50,901 nucleotides of DNA from an uncultured Granulosicoccaceae bacterium (GCA_937965695.1 CALCKW010000047.1:1-50901), one strand, 5' to 3'. Shown: positions 18,631 to 27,280, numbered from the stretch's first letter. The notes: generated by a model from the letters alone, not told the origin. Made by a program: numbers and translations.

Positions 18631-19622
18631 GAAACTCGTGCGCCTGCGGCATCAAAATAGAATGGTTTGTTTGGGCGAACCTTCACGACGTCACCCTCTT
18701 TGAGGTTTGTATGAGCGTCCGTGACGGTAATCACATCGTGGTTTTTATAAGACAGATGCAATCGTGTTTGGTCACCCAAATGTTCGACCCGTTGGACATG
18801 AGAATTCTCTCCTTCTCCTTGCTTAATTTGCTCTGGCCGGAGTCCGATCAACTTTGCGCCTTTAGGCACATCAGAAAAAAGATCCGCAGGCAAAATATTA
18901 ATCCGAGGCTGCCCCAAACGACTGGCGGCATAAACGCTCACAGGATTTTCGTAAACTTCTCGCGGGGAACCATATTGAACCAAGCGTCCCTTATCTAATA
19001 CACCGATATGGGTCGCCATTGTCATGGCCTCAATCTGGTCATGAGTCACATAGAGTAACGTAGCACCAGAGTTTGCTTGGATGTTTTTAAGCTCTACGCG
19101 CAGATCGGAACGTAGCTTGGCGTCAAGCGAGCTGAGCGGCTCGTCCATTAAATAGACAGACGGATTGCGCACTAACGCTCGGCCAATTGAAACTCGCTGC
19201 ATTTCACCGCCCGACAGCGCAGTGGCCTTGTTATCCAATTTGTGCGATATCTGGAGAATCTCAGCAACATTAGCAACCTTTCTGTCAATTTCGACCTTAG
19301 GCGTGTTCAATTGTGGAGATTTCAGCGGAAATTCTAGGTTCTGGCGCACTGTTAGATGCGGGTACAACGAGTACTGTTGAAAGACCATCGCGACATTGCG
19401 TTCCGCAGGCGATAGGTCACGCATCGGTTGACCGCCAATCGACACCTCTCCACTGCCAGGTAATTCCAACCCTGACACCATACGCAATGTTGTAGTTTTC
19501 CCAGCCCCTGTCGGGCCGAGCAAAACAACAAATGATCCATCGGGGATGGTCATGGACACATTGTCCAGAGCAGTAACCGAATCATAAAACTTGGAAACAC
19601 CATTGATGACGACATCAGCCAT
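18627..19622 (-). CDS. Carbohydrate ABC importer ATPase, MalK/UgpC type (second)
   Basis: A 331-residue ATPase. Walker A GPTGAGKT (residues 36-43), Q-loop VFQQYSLYPHLTV, signature LSGGEMQRVSIG, Walker B VYLMDEPLSSLDAKLR and switch YVTHDQIEAMT are intact. The C-terminal TOBE/regulatory region (about 240-331) is shorter than MalK. It overlaps the preceding ATPase gene by eight bases and dhaKL by four. Two different ATPases in one operon suggest a heterodimer, as in GlpS/GlpT of rhizobial glycerol importers. Confidence 0.9.
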   Translation of the reverse strand: MADVVINGVSKFYDSVTALDNVSMTIPDGSFVVLLGPTGAGKTTTLRMVSGLELPGSGEVSIGGQPMRDLSPAERNVAMVFQQYSLYPHLTVRQNLEFPLKSPQLNTPKVEIDRKVANVAEILQISHKLDNKATALSGGEMQRVSIGRALVRNPSVYLMDEPLSSLDAKLRSDLRVELKNIQANSGATLLYVTHDQIEAMTMATHIGVLDKGRLVQYGSPREVYENPVSVYAASRLGQPRINILPADLFSDVPKGAKLIGLRPEQIKQGEGENSHVQRVEHLGDQTRLHLSYKNHDVITVTDAHTNLKEGDVVKVRPNKPFYFDAAGARVS

Positions 19623-20712
19623 GAGTAAGGACCCCTGAGTTTGCTTCCGAAATTAGAGCTTTCCCTGAACTGGCTTCAAAAATAGTCACAGTCCGTACAT
19701 CGAAATGAAGACCTACCGTATCCCCAACAGCCACTACATCAGCGCTAGAAACTCGCGCCTTAACCGACCCATTGGCCGTGTCCAACGTAATAATTTGTGT
19801 GGTGCCTAAATACTCTACGGCCACTACCCTTCCCTTATAAGACGAGGAATCATCCAAGTACACATGCTCTGGGCGAACACCAAAAGAGAGACCCCCTTTC
19901 GCTCCGCTTAAAAGTGTGGGTATTTCAAAGACGGTATTGGATAAAGTTACTTGCTTTGCCCCACTTCCAAGCATTCCGTGAAACTCTAGAAAATTCATGG
20001 AAGGAGAGCCGATAAACTGAGCGACAAACTTTGTTGCCGGCCAGTCATAGATCTGTTGAGGCACGCCAAATTGCTCTACAACCCCATGGTTCATCACCAC
20101 GATCTTGTCCCCCATTTGCATGGCTTCAAGCTGATCGTGTGTTACATATACAGTTGTTGCGCCCATACGATCATGCAAGGCCCGCAGTTCTTCAGACATA
20201 TGCTCGCGAAACTCTGCGTCCAACGCACCCAAAGGTTCATCCATAAAAAAGGCTTTTGGCTCACGTACGATGGCGCGCCCCAGTGCTACTCGTTGACGGT
20301 CACCGCCAGAGAGCCCACCCACGGGTTTGTTTAAGATGTCTTCGATATCGAGAATCTTTGCGACTTCGGCGACTTTCTTTTTGACTTGCGCCCGAGGAAC
20401 TCCCTGGCTTATCAGTGGATAACTGATGTTTTTACCAACATTCATATGCGGATAAAGTGCAAACATCTGAAAAACAAAAGCAATATCGCGCTGACTGGCA
20501 GGCTTCTGCCCGACTTCTTCGCCGTCGATATAAATTTGTCCAGATGTTGGTAGCTCCAGTCCCGCCATCATTCGCAGCGTTGTCGTTTTTCCACAACCGG
20601 ATGGCCCCAGCAACATAAAAAATTCACCGTCTTCTACGGTAAAGCTTGATGACTGCACCGCGGTAAACGATCCAAAGTCCTTGCGGACATTCTCTATTCT
20701 AATTTGAGCCAT
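19615..20712 (-). CDS. Carbohydrate ABC importer ATPase, MalK/UgpC type (first)
   Basis: A 365-residue ATPase with Walker A GPSGCGKT (36-43), Q-loop VFQMFALYPHMNVG, signature LSGGDRQRVALG, Walker B AFFMDEPLGALDAEFR and switch YVTHDQLEAMQ. Q-loop QMF replaces the usual QSY/QNY. The TOBE region is complete. It begins three bases after the small membrane protein gene. Together with the following ATPase it should power the importer encoded by the two permease genes. Confidence 0.9.
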   Translation of the reverse strand: MAQIRIENVRKDFGSFTAVQSSSFTVEDGEFFMLLGPSGCGKTTTLRMMAGLELPTSGQIYIDGEEVGQKPASQRDIAFVFQMFALYPHMNVGKNISYPLISQGVPRAQVKKKVAEVAKILDIEDILNKPVGGLSGGDRQRVALGRAIVREPKAFFMDEPLGALDAEFREHMSEELRALHDRMGATTVYVTHDQLEAMQMGDKIVVMNHGVVEQFGVPQQIYDWPATKFVAQFIGSPSMNFLEFHGMLGSGAKQVTLSNTVFEIPTLLSGAKGGLSFGVRPEHVYLDDSSSYKGRVVAVEYLGTTQIITLDTANGSVKARVSSADVVAVGDTVGLHFDVRTVTIFEASSGKALISEANSGVLTHG

Positions 20713-20715
20713 AAA

Positions 20716-20904
20716 TTACTTCGGGAGGTGACTAACTAAGATAAACATCACGGTGCCAATCAAAGTTGTGATAAATGAATAGGTGTAGAGCCACAATGCA
20801 AATGGTTGCATCAACATAAACACGCCTAGCGCAATAAGAATGGATGCGACCATCTCCCAAGGGCCACGCCGGAAGCCCACAAGGCCTTTAACGAAATTGC
20901 TCAT
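20716..20904 (-). CDS. 62-residue two-helix membrane protein of the ABC importer operon
   Basis: A small protein starting at the ATG at 20904, overlapping the MalG-type permease stop (ATGA) and ending three bases before the first ATPase. Such tight packing on both sides argues that it is a real cistron. It has a basic/aromatic start (MSNFVKGLVGFRRGPWEM) and two membrane spans (about 17-35 and 39-57). A longer frame back to 21015 lies inside the permease and is not needed. Rhizobial glycerol ABC operons also carry a small membrane protein gene (glpU); equivalence is only inferred. It may be a transporter accessory subunit. Confidence 0.75.
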   Translation of the reverse strand: MSNFVKGLVGFRRGPWEMVASILIALGVFMLMQPFALWLYTYSFITTLIGTVMFILVSHLPK

Positions 20905-21839
20905 TTTCGCACCGCTCCGAATGTTATACCGCGAAGCAAGTGCTTGCGCAGAAGAATGGTGAAAACCATCACCGGTACCAGGAATATCGTTGCACCCGCC
21001 GCAACAGCAGGCCAATCCTTACCCCCCACGCCAATGATTGTTGGAATGAATGGCGGTGCTGTTTGCGCGGTACCAGAGGTGAGCAAGACGGCAAAGGCGT
21101 ACTCATTCCACGCGAATATCAAACAAAAAATTGCGGTTGACGCTATCCCGGTGGCCGCCTGCGGCAAAACCACCTTATAGAACGCTTGAAAGCGGGTGTA
21201 ACCATCAATCAGTGCCGCTTCTTCGTACTCAATGGGTATCTCATCGATGAACCCTTTCAACAACCAAACAGACAAGGAAAGATTCACCGCTGTATACAGT
21301 AGGATCATCCCTAGGTGCGTGTCATTTAATCCAAGCTGTCGAAACATAAGGAAAATAGGAATCGAAACGGCAATGGGCGGCATCATCCGAGTCGAGAGGA
21401 TAAAGAACAACAAGTCGTCCTTTAGTGGAATTCGAAAACGCGAGAATGCATAAGCGGCAGCCGTTCCTAGAATCATACATAACAGTGTTGATCCAAAACC
21501 AATGATGACCGAATTAAAAAATCGCTCACCGTAGCGAGATTTACCTGAAATAACTGCGCCTTGTTCATGCACGATCTTGTCGTACCACTTGGTAGGTTCT
21601 CCGGCCTCTTCCAGCATTTGTGGCGTGACGCGCGTACGTTCAGTAAAAAGGTTTACATAACCTTCCAACGATGGCGTAAAAACCACTTTGGGCGGATAGG
21701 CAATCGCATCCGAAGGAGACTTAAAGCCTGTCGCTATAATCCAGACCAAAGGTAGGAGCGTGATAATGGCATAAAGAATAACCATTGAGCCCGCAAACCA
21801 CTTCGTCCGGCTGGACGGTTCCGTCACTGAGTAACTCAT
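20901..21839 (-). CDS. Carbohydrate ABC importer permease, MalG type
   Basis: A 312-residue permease with about six membrane spans. The EAA loop, EYEEAALIDGYTRFQAFYKVVLP (about residues 205-225), contacts the ATPase. A periplasmic insertion between helix 1 and 2 (about 45-105) is longer than in MalG and may contact the binding protein. Family features include the RFRIPLKDDLLFF, STRMMPPIAVSIP and FAWNEYAFAVLLT segments. Its start overlaps the MalF-type gene (ATGA), and its stop overlaps the small membrane gene. Confidence 0.92.
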   Translation of the reverse strand: MSYSVTEPSSRTKWFAGSMVILYAIITLLPLVWIIATGFKSPSDAIAYPPKVVFTPSLEGYVNLFTERTRVTPQMLEEAGEPTKWYDKIVHEQGAVISGKSRYGERFFNSVIIGFGSTLLCMILGTAAAYAFSRFRIPLKDDLLFFILSTRMMPPIAVSIPIFLMFRQLGLNDTHLGMILLYTAVNLSLSVWLLKGFIDEIPIEYEEAALIDGYTRFQAFYKVVLPQAATGIASTAIFCLIFAWNEYAFAVLLTSGTAQTAPPFIPTIIGVGGKDWPAVAAGATIFLVPVMVFTILLRKHLLRGITFGAVRK

Positions 21840-22783
21840 CGTTCTTTAACCTTGTTGAGGGCTTTCACGTAGATCGACGCCAGTCCAAACACCGTGACAA
21901 ACAGAATCACCGCATAGGCCGAGGAGTAGCCCGTTTTCCACTTCTCAAACGCTTCGCGTTTTAAATCAATAGAGGTCAACGTGGTTATGTTCCCTGGGCC
22001 CCCTCCTGTCAGTTGCACAACTAGGTCAAACATTTTGAAATTTTCAATGCCTCGGAACAGGATCGCTAGCATTAAAAAGGGCAATACCATTGGGATAGTT
22101 ATTGTCCAAAACTGCCGCCATTTGCTGGCCCGATCACACTCAGCAGCTTCATAGATACTGTCAGGTATGGAGCGCAGCCCGGCCAAACAAATCAGCATGA
22201 CAAAAGGAGTCCACATCCAAGTATCTGCAATCACAATCGACCAAGGCGCAAGGTGTACGTCGCCAATCATTGAAAAGCTAGCTGGATCTGCGCCTGTAAA
22301 AAACGAAACAACGTAATTAAACAAGCCAATCTGTGGTTGATAGAGGAAGGTCCAAAAGTTTCCAACTACGGCTGGACTCAGCATCATCGGAAATACAATA
22401 ATTGTGGTCCACATATCATTGCCTCGAAATTTCTTGTTGATAAGAAAAGCGAGAAAAAATCCAATGAGAACCTGCAACACGATAGTCCAGAGCAAAAAGT
22501 GCGCTGTCGCTTGCATTGTCATCCAGATATCGCTGTCACCTAGAATTCGTTCATAGTTGCGAAGCCCGACCCACTCAACATCTTTATTGGGGCGGTTCAC
22601 GCGAAAGTTAGTGAAGCTTAATCGGATTGTCCAAATAAGCGGAAATATATTCACAGCTAATAGCAGGAAGATCGACGGGGCAACAAATATCCAAGCGATG
22701 GCTCGATCGGAAAGCCCTCTTATACGTTTGGCTACCTTTTCAGGGGTTGCTTTCGCCACTTTTTCCATAGGTGAATTAGGCAT
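21836..22783 (-). CDS. Carbohydrate ABC importer permease, MalF type
   Basis: A 315-residue permease with a cytoplasmic N-terminus, six predicted spans and the EAA loop YEAAECDRASKWRQFWTITIP (about 215-235). Family features include WTIRLSFTNF after helix 1, FPMMLSPAVVGNFW and TWMWTPFVMLICLAGLRSIP. It follows the binding-protein gene after 157 bp that contains a stable stem-loop, and it overlaps the partner permease. Confidence 0.92.
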   Translation of the reverse strand: MPNSPMEKVAKATPEKVAKRIRGLSDRAIAWIFVAPSIFLLLAVNIFPLIWTIRLSFTNFRVNRPNKDVEWVGLRNYERILGDSDIWMTMQATAHFLLWTIVLQVLIGFFLAFLINKKFRGNDMWTTIIVFPMMLSPAVVGNFWTFLYQPQIGLFNYVVSFFTGADPASFSMIGDVHLAPWSIVIADTWMWTPFVMLICLAGLRSIPDSIYEAAECDRASKWRQFWTITIPMVLPFLMLAILFRGIENFKMFDLVVQLTGGGPGNITTLTSIDLKREAFEKWKTGYSSAYAVILFVTVFGLASIYVKALNKVKER

Positions 22784-22863
22784 TAAATCTTATCCTTATC
22801 GGCAATATTGCATACGACATTCGGTGCACTACAAGACTGCCAAAATAATCTGTTAATTCCATC

Positions 22864-22893
22864 CCCCGACTGAATCTAGGCGATCAGTCGGGG
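22864..22893 (-). promoter_or_regulatory. Intercistronic stem-loop between binding protein and permeases
   Basis: A perfect 10-bp stem (CCCCGACTGA / TCAGTCGGGG) with a 10-nt loop, without a T-tract on the minus strand. Its place just after the binding-protein gene is typical of stems that protect that transcript and let it exceed the membrane subunits, as in malE-malF. Partial termination is an alternative. Confidence 0.55.
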
Positions 22894-22940
22894 TATGGCG
22901 TTGGCCAGCAAAGCTTCCAACAGAGTGATAAAACTTTGAC

Positions 22941-24257
22941 TTAGAGCTTGCCTTCGTCCTCAAAGGTCTCTGTCCAGTCTTTGACTAAACTATCTAAAGC
23001 ATCTTTGGCAGACCCATTACCCGCGATCACATAGTTATGCATGCGGGCTTGCATTGCTAACAACAACTCGGCATAGGCAGGTTCTGCCCAAAAATCTTTT
23101 ACGATAGCCATGCTGTCGAGGAACGTCTGTGCATAGGGCTGAGAAGAGGCGAAGCCAGGATCTTCAACTACGGCTTTAAGCGCAGAGTAACCGCCTAATT
23201 CCCACCATTTAGCTTGCACTTCTGGTTGCGCGAACCACTTGATGTACTCAAGAGCAGCTTCCTGCTTTTCTGAGTAAGCAACAACAGAGATCCCCTGCCC
23301 ACCTAACTGCGCGAATTGCCCGTACGGGCCAGCAGGGTTTGGAAAGTATCCAGAGTTTCCGCCACCCACGACAGGATCTGCTTCTACACCTGGCCAGATA
23401 AACGCAAAGTTCATTTGCATAGCCACTTGGCCCGATTTATAGGCATCAATGTTCTCGCCCATGTACCAGTTGGAAGAGCCTGGCGGTGTGCCGTTGTCAT
23501 AAAGTTCTTTGTAAAACTCAAGCCCCTTGACGGCACCTTCCGAGTTTACAAAACCTTCTATTTCATATGGTTTTTCTGGGTTTTCATATTCAAATCCATA
23601 GTTGTAAAGGGCATTTGTCACACCCATTGTGATTCCTTCTGAACCACGCTCAGTGTAAATCGCTGCACCGTAAACCGTGTTGCCATCGATATCACGGCCT
23701 TGGAAGAATTCTGCGATATCTTTTAGCTCATCAAGCGAATTTGGAACATCTAGCTTGCGGTCGTGTTTATCCATGAACTCTTTTTGTAGCTCAGGACGAG
23801 CAAACCAGTCTTTGCGATAGGTCCAACCTACAACATCACCAAAGGCGGGAAGTGCCCAGTAGTTTGGTGTGTTTTTAGGCCATTCTGAGTAGCCAGTAAC
23901 TGTTGCCGGAATGAAATCATCCATCGTGATGTTATTGGCGTCAAAAAAACTATTTAATTTTACATAGTGGCCATTCTCCGCTCCACCACCGATCCATTGG
24001 CTGTCGCCGATCATCAGATCACAGAGCTGGCCCTGAGAATTGAGCTCGTTGAGCATCCGGTCTGCGAAGTTTGGCCATGGCACAAATTCAAAACCCATCT
24101 CATGCCCAGACTTCTCTTCGAAATCCTTACTGAGTTCTATCAGCGCATTGGCGGGGTCCCAGGCAGCCCAGCAAAGCGTCAGCTCATCGGCCTGCGCGGT
24201 TTGCACAGATGCTGCCGCAGCTAGGGTAATCGCGGTCAAAGTTATTTTAGTTTTCAT
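22941..24257 (-). CDS. Periplasmic solute-binding protein of the ABC importer
   Basis: A 438-residue family 1 extracellular binding protein. The ATG at 24257 is chosen because GGGAGGAG lies eight bases upstream and the product then starts with a classic signal peptide (MKTKITLTAITLAAAASVQTAQA, cleaved before DEL). The mature protein has the family features: a CDLMIGDSQWIGGGAENGHYVKL lobe-1 segment, WALPAFGDVVGWTYRKDW, VYGAAIYTERGSEG and GQVAMQMNFAFIWPG. Close relatives that I recall sit in alphaproteobacterial polyol/sugar importers without a proven substrate. It is first in the operon and faces lacI. Confidence 0.9.
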   Translation of the reverse strand: MKTKITLTAITLAAAASVQTAQADELTLCWAAWDPANALIELSKDFEEKSGHEMGFEFVPWPNFADRMLNELNSQGQLCDLMIGDSQWIGGGAENGHYVKLNSFFDANNITMDDFIPATVTGYSEWPKNTPNYWALPAFGDVVGWTYRKDWFARPELQKEFMDKHDRKLDVPNSLDELKDIAEFFQGRDIDGNTVYGAAIYTERGSEGITMGVTNALYNYGFEYENPEKPYEIEGFVNSEGAVKGLEFYKELYDNGTPPGSSNWYMGENIDAYKSGQVAMQMNFAFIWPGVEADPVVGGGNSGYFPNPAGPYGQFAQLGGQGISVVAYSEKQEAALEYIKWFAQPEVQAKWWELGGYSALKAVVEDPGFASSQPYAQTFLDSMAIVKDFWAEPAYAELLLAMQARMHNYVIAGNGSAKDALDSLVKDWTETFEDEGKL

Positions 24258-24316
24258 GATTAATGCTCCTCCCAAAAATTCCCTCAGCACCATTGCCTCA
24301 AGAATTTGCGTATCCA

Positions 24317-24346
24317 ATCCTAATTGAGGTGCGTACCTCATTTCAA
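24317..24346 (-). promoter_or_regulatory. Promoter of the ABC importer-dhaKL operon
   Basis: On the minus strand TTGAAA (24346-24341) and TAGGAT (24322-24317) are 18 bases apart, five and four matches to the sigma-70 consensus. The first LacI-type operator occupies exactly the spacer, so binding would block polymerase. Confidence 0.55.
24325..24340. promoter_or_regulatory. LacI-family operator 1
   Basis: TGAGGTGCGTACCTCA: 6-bp inverted arms around GCGT, with the central CG usual for LacI-family sites. It lies inside the importer promoter spacer. The near copy at 24354-24369 supports recognition by the adjacent regulator. Confidence 0.7.
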
Positions 24347-24353
24347 GTATTTT

Positions 24354-24369
24354 TTAGGTGCGTACCTCA
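24354..24369. promoter_or_regulatory. LacI-family operator 2
   Basis: TTAGGTGCGTACCTCA shares 14 of 16 bases with operator 1, same orientation, centres 29 bp apart. It is nearer lacI, 36 bp before its ATG, and may mediate autoregulation or cooperative binding. Confidence 0.65.
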
Positions 24370-24404
24370 TTTTCCCTTGTATCTCCCTAATAAAAAAAGG
24401 AATA

Positions 24405-25466
24405 ATGGTCAAATTCCAGACAGAGTTAACAGATTCGACCTCCATGAGACCTACCACCAAAGATCTTGCTAAAGCTGCAGGCGTTAGCCTTGCGACCGTT
24501 GACCGAGTGCTGAATGCCCGCCCAGGAGTCCGAAAAAAGACGGTTGATGCGGTTAATCAAGCGATAAAAGATATTGGATTTGAGCGCAATCAACTCGCCG
24601 CTGCACTCGCTAGACAACGCGGCTATAGGTTTGGCTTTGTTTTACCCCGAGATGGCGATGAGTTTCTCTACGAAATCCTAAGACGAATCAAAGAAGTCGA
24701 CGAAATAGGTCGCGCTGAGATGATAACTGTCGAGTGTATTCGGGTTGACGAATCCGACCCCCACAAAGCAGCGCAGTCTTTAGCGGAGCTAAACGCTCAA
24801 GACTACGATGGCATCGCAATAATGGCACCAGAGACACCACAAATGCGCGACGCCATCCGTCGTATGCGTGAGCGTGGTATTGAAACTATTTCTTTTATTG
24901 CTAATCAGGTGGACGACGGCAAAGAGAATTTTGTGGGCATTGACAATCGCGCTGCTGGAGCGACCGCTGGAAAATTAATGGGACGGTTCACATGGCAATC
25001 AGCAGGCTCAATAGCGGTAATAACTGAAACAATGCAGTCAAGAGATAGCCTCGAACGCCGTCTAGGTTTTGACTATGTGATCGACAACCTAGCCTCCGAA
25101 ATCAAGGTATTACCCTCTGTCGAAACACACGGTGAAGAGGATCGAACCTTTAAGGTTATAAAAAACACAATTGAATCTCACCGCGATCTGATAGGCATTT
25201 ATCTGGTCGGATCAGAAGCCAGGGTGCCGCTCCTGGCATTAGAAAAGTATAAAAAAAATAGCCCACTTTTAACTATTGCACACGAGAGAACGCCATCAAC
25301 TGTTGCAGCACTAAAGAACGGAAAGCTTGATGCGGTGGTCACTCAGGACACAGGGCATCTCGTTAGATCTGCTGTGAGAATTCTTCGAGCCAAGTGTGAA
25401 AAAAGAACAACTTTAGCCTCCCAAGAGCGCATTAGAATAGAAATTCTTGTTGCCGAAAATCTCTGA
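24405..25466 (+). CDS. LacI-family transcriptional repressor of the importer operon
   Basis: A 353-residue regulator. The ATG at 24405 follows AAAGGA with normal spacing; earlier in-frame codons run through the operators. The helix-turn-helix and hinge helix are TTKDLAKAAGVSLATVDRVLNARPGVRKKTVDAVNQAI (about residues 17-54), followed by a periplasmic-binding-fold sensor domain (about 70-353) with YDGIAIMAPETPQMRDAI and FVGIDNRAAGATAGKLM. It diverges from the importer operon, and two matching operators lie between. A sugar or sugar phosphate should be the inducer. Its sensor domain resembles the RbsB-like branch. Confidence 0.92.
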   Translation: MVKFQTELTDSTSMRPTTKDLAKAAGVSLATVDRVLNARPGVRKKTVDAVNQAIKDIGFERNQLAAALARQRGYRFGFVLPRDGDEFLYEILRRIKEVDEIGRAEMITVECIRVDESDPHKAAQSLAELNAQDYDGIAIMAPETPQMRDAIRRMRERGIETISFIANQVDDGKENFVGIDNRAAGATAGKLMGRFTWQSAGSIAVITETMQSRDSLERRLGFDYVIDNLASEIKVLPSVETHGEEDRTFKVIKNTIESHRDLIGIYLVGSEARVPLLALEKYKKNSPLLTIAHERTPSTVAALKNGKLDAVVTQDTGHLVRSAVRILRAKCEKRTTLASQERIRIEILVAENL

Positions 25467-25582
25467 ACCTAATCCAAGCCGTGCAGCACATTGCCTTTTA
25501 TCACCTTGGTACATTTTAGATCGAAACAATGTCGACAGTGAAGCAGCTCCTAAGCCGCGTGCGATTTACGGACATAAATCCA

Positions 25583-25672
25583 AACAGACTGCCATTAATG
25601 ACCGGCATAGATTCACTCCTGACAGTCTGTTGTCAGGGGCAAGTATGTAGAATCATGGTTCACCTACCATGA
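25583..25672 (+). promoter_or_regulatory. Candidate structured mRNA leader of the EamA transporter gene
   Basis: Three perfect pairings are visible: AACAGACTG (25583-25591) with CAGTCTGTT (25623-25631); CCTGACA (25618-25624) with TGTCAGG (25631-25637); and TCATGGT (25653-25659) with ACCATGA (25666-25672). The first two share bases and cannot coexist, as in attenuators or riboswitches. The third ends 10 bases before the TTG start codon. No known riboswitch class is recognised. One stem might simply end lacI transcription. Confidence 0.4.
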
Positions 25673-25682
25673 AGCCATTTCC

Positions 25683-26534
25683 TTGAATCAAGCAACCTCT
25701 ACTGGTCTTGTACTTGTCACAATCTCTGCAATTGTTTTCAGTACCGCGGGCCTATTTGTAAAAGGAGTATCAGCGGGCTCTTACGCCATCGTCTTTTGGC
25801 GCAGTGTAGGTGCTATTTCAGTGATCTTTCTCTACATACTCTTTCGGGGTGAGTTGAAAAAAGAAATCCAGACATTTGGCTACAGCGGGTTTGCTGTCTC
25901 AATTGTCGGTGCTATGGGCACTATGGCGTTTATTCCTGCTTTTAAACTTACATCCGTTGCTAACGTTTCAATCATCTACGCAGCAGCACCTTTTTTCAGC
26001 GCTTTTATCGCATGGCTCTGGATGCGTGAACGACCAGCCAAATCTGTTTTGATTGGCAGTGCGTTGGTCATGGTGGGTGTATTGACGATAGTCAGCGGCT
26101 CTTCGAGTAAGAGTAATCTGACAGGAGATTTTCTAGCACTGTTTATGACTGTTGTCATGGCGGGTGTGGTGTGCATCTATCGCCGCTATCCCAAAACACC
26201 AGCACGCGGCCCAGCCTTGATGATGGCATTGTTTCTGATGCCTGTAGGCCTTCTGTTCGATCAGCCCTTTGCCCTCCCCTTACACGAGATTCTACTGTGT
26301 CTGCTATTTGGGTTGGTATTTGCCGTAGCATCGGTGACTTTGGCAGAAGGCGCGCGGCTTTTGCCAGCAGCTCAAACTTCTCTATTAAGTACTTTGGAAA
26401 TGCCTCTGGCACCTATTTGGGCTTTCTTTATTTTTACTGAATACCCTCCGCTGCCAACCGTCTTCGGCGGGCTACTGATTGCTGCTGCTATTTTGGGAGC
26501 ACAGCTCAGCATTAACAACAAGGCTCCTTCCTAA
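25683..26534 (+). CDS. EamA/DMT-superfamily transporter
   Basis: A 283-residue protein with ten hydrophobic helices in two EamA repeats (about residues 8-135 and 145-275). Typical motifs are FSTAGLFVKG with FWRSVGA in repeat 1, ASVTLAEGARLLPAAQTSLLSTLEMPLAPIW in repeat 2, and a glycine-rich final helix. It starts at TTG: the nearby ATG at 25670 reaches a stop after five codons and the next in-frame Met is far inside. No good ribosome-binding site is seen. Such transporters export amino acids or other metabolites; the substrate here is unknown. Confidence 0.85.
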   Translation: MNQATSTGLVLVTISAIVFSTAGLFVKGVSAGSYAIVFWRSVGAISVIFLYILFRGELKKEIQTFGYSGFAVSIVGAMGTMAFIPAFKLTSVANVSIIYAAAPFFSAFIAWLWMRERPAKSVLIGSALVMVGVLTIVSGSSSKSNLTGDFLALFMTVVMAGVVCIYRRYPKTPARGPALMMALFLMPVGLLFDQPFALPLHEILLCLLFGLVFAVASVTLAEGARLLPAAQTSLLSTLEMPLAPIWAFFIFTEYPPLPTVFGGLLIAAAILGAQLSINNKAPS

Positions 26535-26547
26535 CATTTCTACAAGC

Positions 26548-27108
26548 ATGGTATTTCAAATGGGTAGTAAACACACAACGTTAAATAGTCGCCTCAAGAA
26601 TTTCATTGAGCAGCAACCCTTGTTCTTCGTCGCAACCGCCGCTAATGGCCGTGTCAACGTATCACCCAAAGGCATGGATTCTCTTCGCATTCTCAGCGAT
26701 ACCCGGATCAGTTGGCTCAATCTGAGTGGCAGTGGTAACGAGACTGCTGCGCACTTGAGGACACACCCTAGAATGACACTTATGTTCTGCTCAATGGGTG
26801 ACAAGCCCATGATATTGCGTGTATACGGCTCAGCCACTGTACTGCACCCCCGAGACCATAATTGGGACAGGGCGATCGCTCTTTTTCCCACAATGGCCGG
26901 AAGTCGTCAGGTATTTAATCTAGAAATTGACCTAGTGCATACCTCGTGTGGAACGGGTGTGCCGGTGATGCAGTTTGAGCGCACCCGCGCAGACCAAGAA
27001 TTGCTTCCTTTCTATGACGAAATGGGTCAGTCTGGTGTAGAAAGTTATTGGAGCCGAAAAAATACGCTGAGCATTGATGGCGAACCCACAGGCATTTTCG
27101 GAGACTGA
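26548..27108 (+). CDS. Pyridoxamine 5'-phosphate oxidase-like FMN-binding protein
   Basis: A 186-residue split-barrel flavoprotein from the ATG at 26548 (alternative ATG at 26560); neither has a strong ribosome-binding site. The fold is visible from FIEQQPLFFVATAANGRVNVSPKGMDSLRIL, then ISWLNLSGSGNETAAHLRTHPRMTLMF and ILRVYGSATVLHP. The last third has CGTGVPVMQFERTR and a DGEPTGIFGD tail, found in PNPOx-like proteins of unknown function rather than PdxH. The gene overlaps the end of the EamA frame region by context only and lies 13 bp after it, so co-transcription is likely. Confidence 0.78.
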   Translation: MVFQMGSKHTTLNSRLKNFIEQQPLFFVATAANGRVNVSPKGMDSLRILSDTRISWLNLSGSGNETAAHLRTHPRMTLMFCSMGDKPMILRVYGSATVLHPRDHNWDRAIALFPTMAGSRQVFNLEIDLVHTSCGTGVPVMQFERTRADQELLPFYDEMGQSGVESYWSRKNTLSIDGEPTGIFGD

Positions 27109-27280
27109 GGATCATTGACAAGAACGAACAATAATCCATGTCACCGCCATCATTATTCCACGACAAGCTCACCTCCAGGGCTATACATTAATCTGACTCA
27201 ACCAATAAAGAACCAAAAGGTCAAATCTGTTACATTTAGAGCATCGAAACTTCTACTAAATTGCTTGTAGAAAATATCTA
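27109..27280. other. Intergenic, no gene recognised
   Basis: Sequence between the PNPOx-like gene and repeat copy B. With the repeat this forms a 377-bp non-coding gap. A TTGACA (27115-27120) lies just after the stop codon but I find no matching -10 box; nothing else stands out. Confidence 0.3.
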
